A model generated the notes under the pieces. It ran no database searches and was not told the DNA's origin. It saw nothing but the letters and a program-made list of their open reading frames with translations. A program made the translations under genes and the position numbers. Below, in pieces: positions 62,750 through 64,000 of a stretch of 64,000 bases of DNA. The stretch's first letter is position 1. Every line of letters begins with the position of its first letter. This DNA is from Endomychus coccineus. Lineage: Eukaryota; Arthropoda; Insecta; Coleoptera; Endomychidae. The stretch covers positions 682,001 to 746,000 of the forward strand of contig CAUEHT010000002.1 of NCBI GenBank assembly GCA_958510875.1, given 5' to 3'.

Positions 62750-63440
62750 ACAGGTAGTTGTTTATACATGACGTCAGCCGTGTGGGTGTTTGAACACGAA
62801 GGGGGCGAAGTGTATGGCGCGGGGTCTACAGCGCGGTATGGTATGTGAGACTTCATAGCGCTAGCCATAGGGGTTTTGGAAGAGTTATAATGGGAGTGTT
62901 TGTACATAACGTCAGTCGTGGAGATGTTTGAACGTGTGGGGATGAAGTGTATGTCGCAGGATCTACAGCGAGGTATGGCATGTGAGACTTCATAGCGCTA
63001 GCCATAGGGGTTTTGAAAGAGTTATAATGGCGCTGTTTATGTATGCTCTCAGTCATGTGATTTTTGAAAGAGGCGGGTATTCATCGGAGGTATCATGGGA
63101 GGGCTGCTACTCCTTGAATGCATAGATGGAATGTTATCTAGTATAGAAATGATATCTTCTACATTTCTCAAAACGGAATGTTTATAAGGGGATTGCTTTC
63201 ATGACGTTTATTCAAGCTATATGCACCTTATTTCAACGCGATCGCTATATTACAAAAGTGTGATTCCAATCATCTTGAACATATAGATATGTGGATATTA
63301 TTTTCAGTATACAAAAATGGGGTTGGGGGACTTCAAATAAGGTATGGAATGTGAGGTTGTTTAAACATGACGTTAGTCGTGTGGTGGTGTCTGTCGCGGG
63401 GACCTACAACGAGGTATGGAATGTGAGGTTGTTTTTTGAC
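62750..63440. repeat. ~140-bp diverged tandem repeat
   Basis: Units start near 62758, 62898 and 63036 (TGTTTATACATGACGTCAG-like) and share GAGACTTCATAGCGCTAGCC and GGGGTTTTG. A further partial unit is at about 63355-63435. Repeated short open frames on the minus strand follow from this. Confidence 0.7.
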
Positions 63441-63472
63441 GAGTGAGTGGTGTTTTATTGAACTGAAGATCC

Positions 63473-63870
63473 GGCGACCATAGTTTACAAACGATGATGA
63501 CGTCACTACTCTAAGCCAATGACAGTAACTGATTCAATCCGGCGACCATCGTTCACGAACGATGATGACGTCACTACTCTAAGCCAATGACAGTAACTGA
63601 TTCAATCCGGCGACCATCGTTCACGAACGATGATGACGTCACTACTCTAAGCCAATGACAGTAACTGATTCAATCCGGCGACCATCGTTCACGAACGATG
63701 ATGACGTCACTACTCTAAGCCAATGACAGTAACTGATTCAATACGGCGACCATCGTTCACGAACGATGATGACGTCACTACTCTAAGCCAATGACAGTAA
63801 CTGATTCAATCCGGCGACCATAGTTTACGAATGATGATGACGTCATCATCGTTCACGAACTATGATGAGC
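63473..63870. repeat. 68-bp minisatellite, five full and one partial copy
   Basis: Copies start at 63473, 63541, 63609, 63677, 63745 and 63813. Each contains the palindrome CATCGTTCACGAACGATG, the CRE-like palindrome TGACGTCA and AAGCCAATGACAGTAACTGA. The inner copies are nearly identical. Confidence 0.92.
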
Positions 63871-63914
63871 TAATGAGGAATAAAATGTGAATAATCATAA
63901 TGATTGTAATACAT

Positions 63915-64000
63915 TCATGCACATGTTTTATCGCATGATTCGACACATGCTTTAACATTGAACACATGTTTCAGTATTCAGATACGTGTTTCAGACACGT
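63915..64000. repeat. CACGTG-type minisatellite, cut by window end
   Basis: Irregular units such as CACATGTTTCAGTATTCAGA and ACGTGTTTCAGACACGT, related to 13860-14035. Between it and the 68-bp array is AACTATGATG...GAGGAATAAAAT, also found at 14050-14090. Confidence 0.75.

Noticed and set aside
62593..63056. Minus-strand frames with repeated KTPMASAMKSH
   Set aside because: They are produced by the ~140-bp tandem repeat.

Overview
The window looks like repeat-dominated nuclear DNA from an arthropod, most likely an insect. It is AT-rich and has spliced genes with short introns (54-69 bp). It carries BEL/Pao, Penelope-like and hAT-like elements and a very large satellite array. Nothing bacterial or organellar is visible, and I cannot name the species.

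Layout. 1-280: remnant of a Penelope-like GIY-YIG domain. 281-2387: no gene seen. 2388-9855: a foldback (inverted-repeat) element whose centre holds a BEL/Pao retrotransposon at 3361-9162, with 162-bp LTRs, a primer-binding site and a 6-bp target duplication, but a pol region broken by frameshifts and a stop. The BEL 3' end plus its flank (about 2.05 kb) was duplicated in tandem (8809-10860 and 10861-12954). 12955-14553: composite repeat land with TATGG-rich repeats, four tRNA-like units, CACGTG repeats and (AT)n tracts around a palindrome. 15353-20366: an apparent transposon with long inverted arms carrying a decayed PIN-like nuclease/CXC gene, itself split by a hAT-like insertion at 16611-17665. 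20723-21022: an unrecognised coding fragment.

21369-28462 (minus strand): a spliced gene of at least twelve exons. It has acidic N-terminal exons, two zinc fingers, a Crypton-like tyrosine-recombinase core with R, R, H and Y present, four in-phase cassette exons and a conserved C-terminal domain. Exon phases agree throughout apart from a one-base disruption near 25209. 28463-31260: no gene, but hammerhead-ribozyme-like motifs. 31266-32620: a large palindrome.

33575-62118: one satellite array of about 160 head-to-tail monomers of 176-177 bp, with nested higher-order duplications of about 2.64/2.29, 1.68, 4.22 and 3.52 kb. 62119-64000 repeats the same composite module seen at 12.8-14.1 kb (GCGCATGCGC block, TATGG repeats, tRNA-like units, CACGTG repeats) and adds a 68-bp minisatellite.

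The most novel-looking items are the long-inverted-repeat element with the PIN/CXC gene, the zinc-finger/tyrosine-recombinase gene with duplicated cassette exons, the hammerhead-like motifs, and the hierarchical satellite flanked by a repeated composite module.
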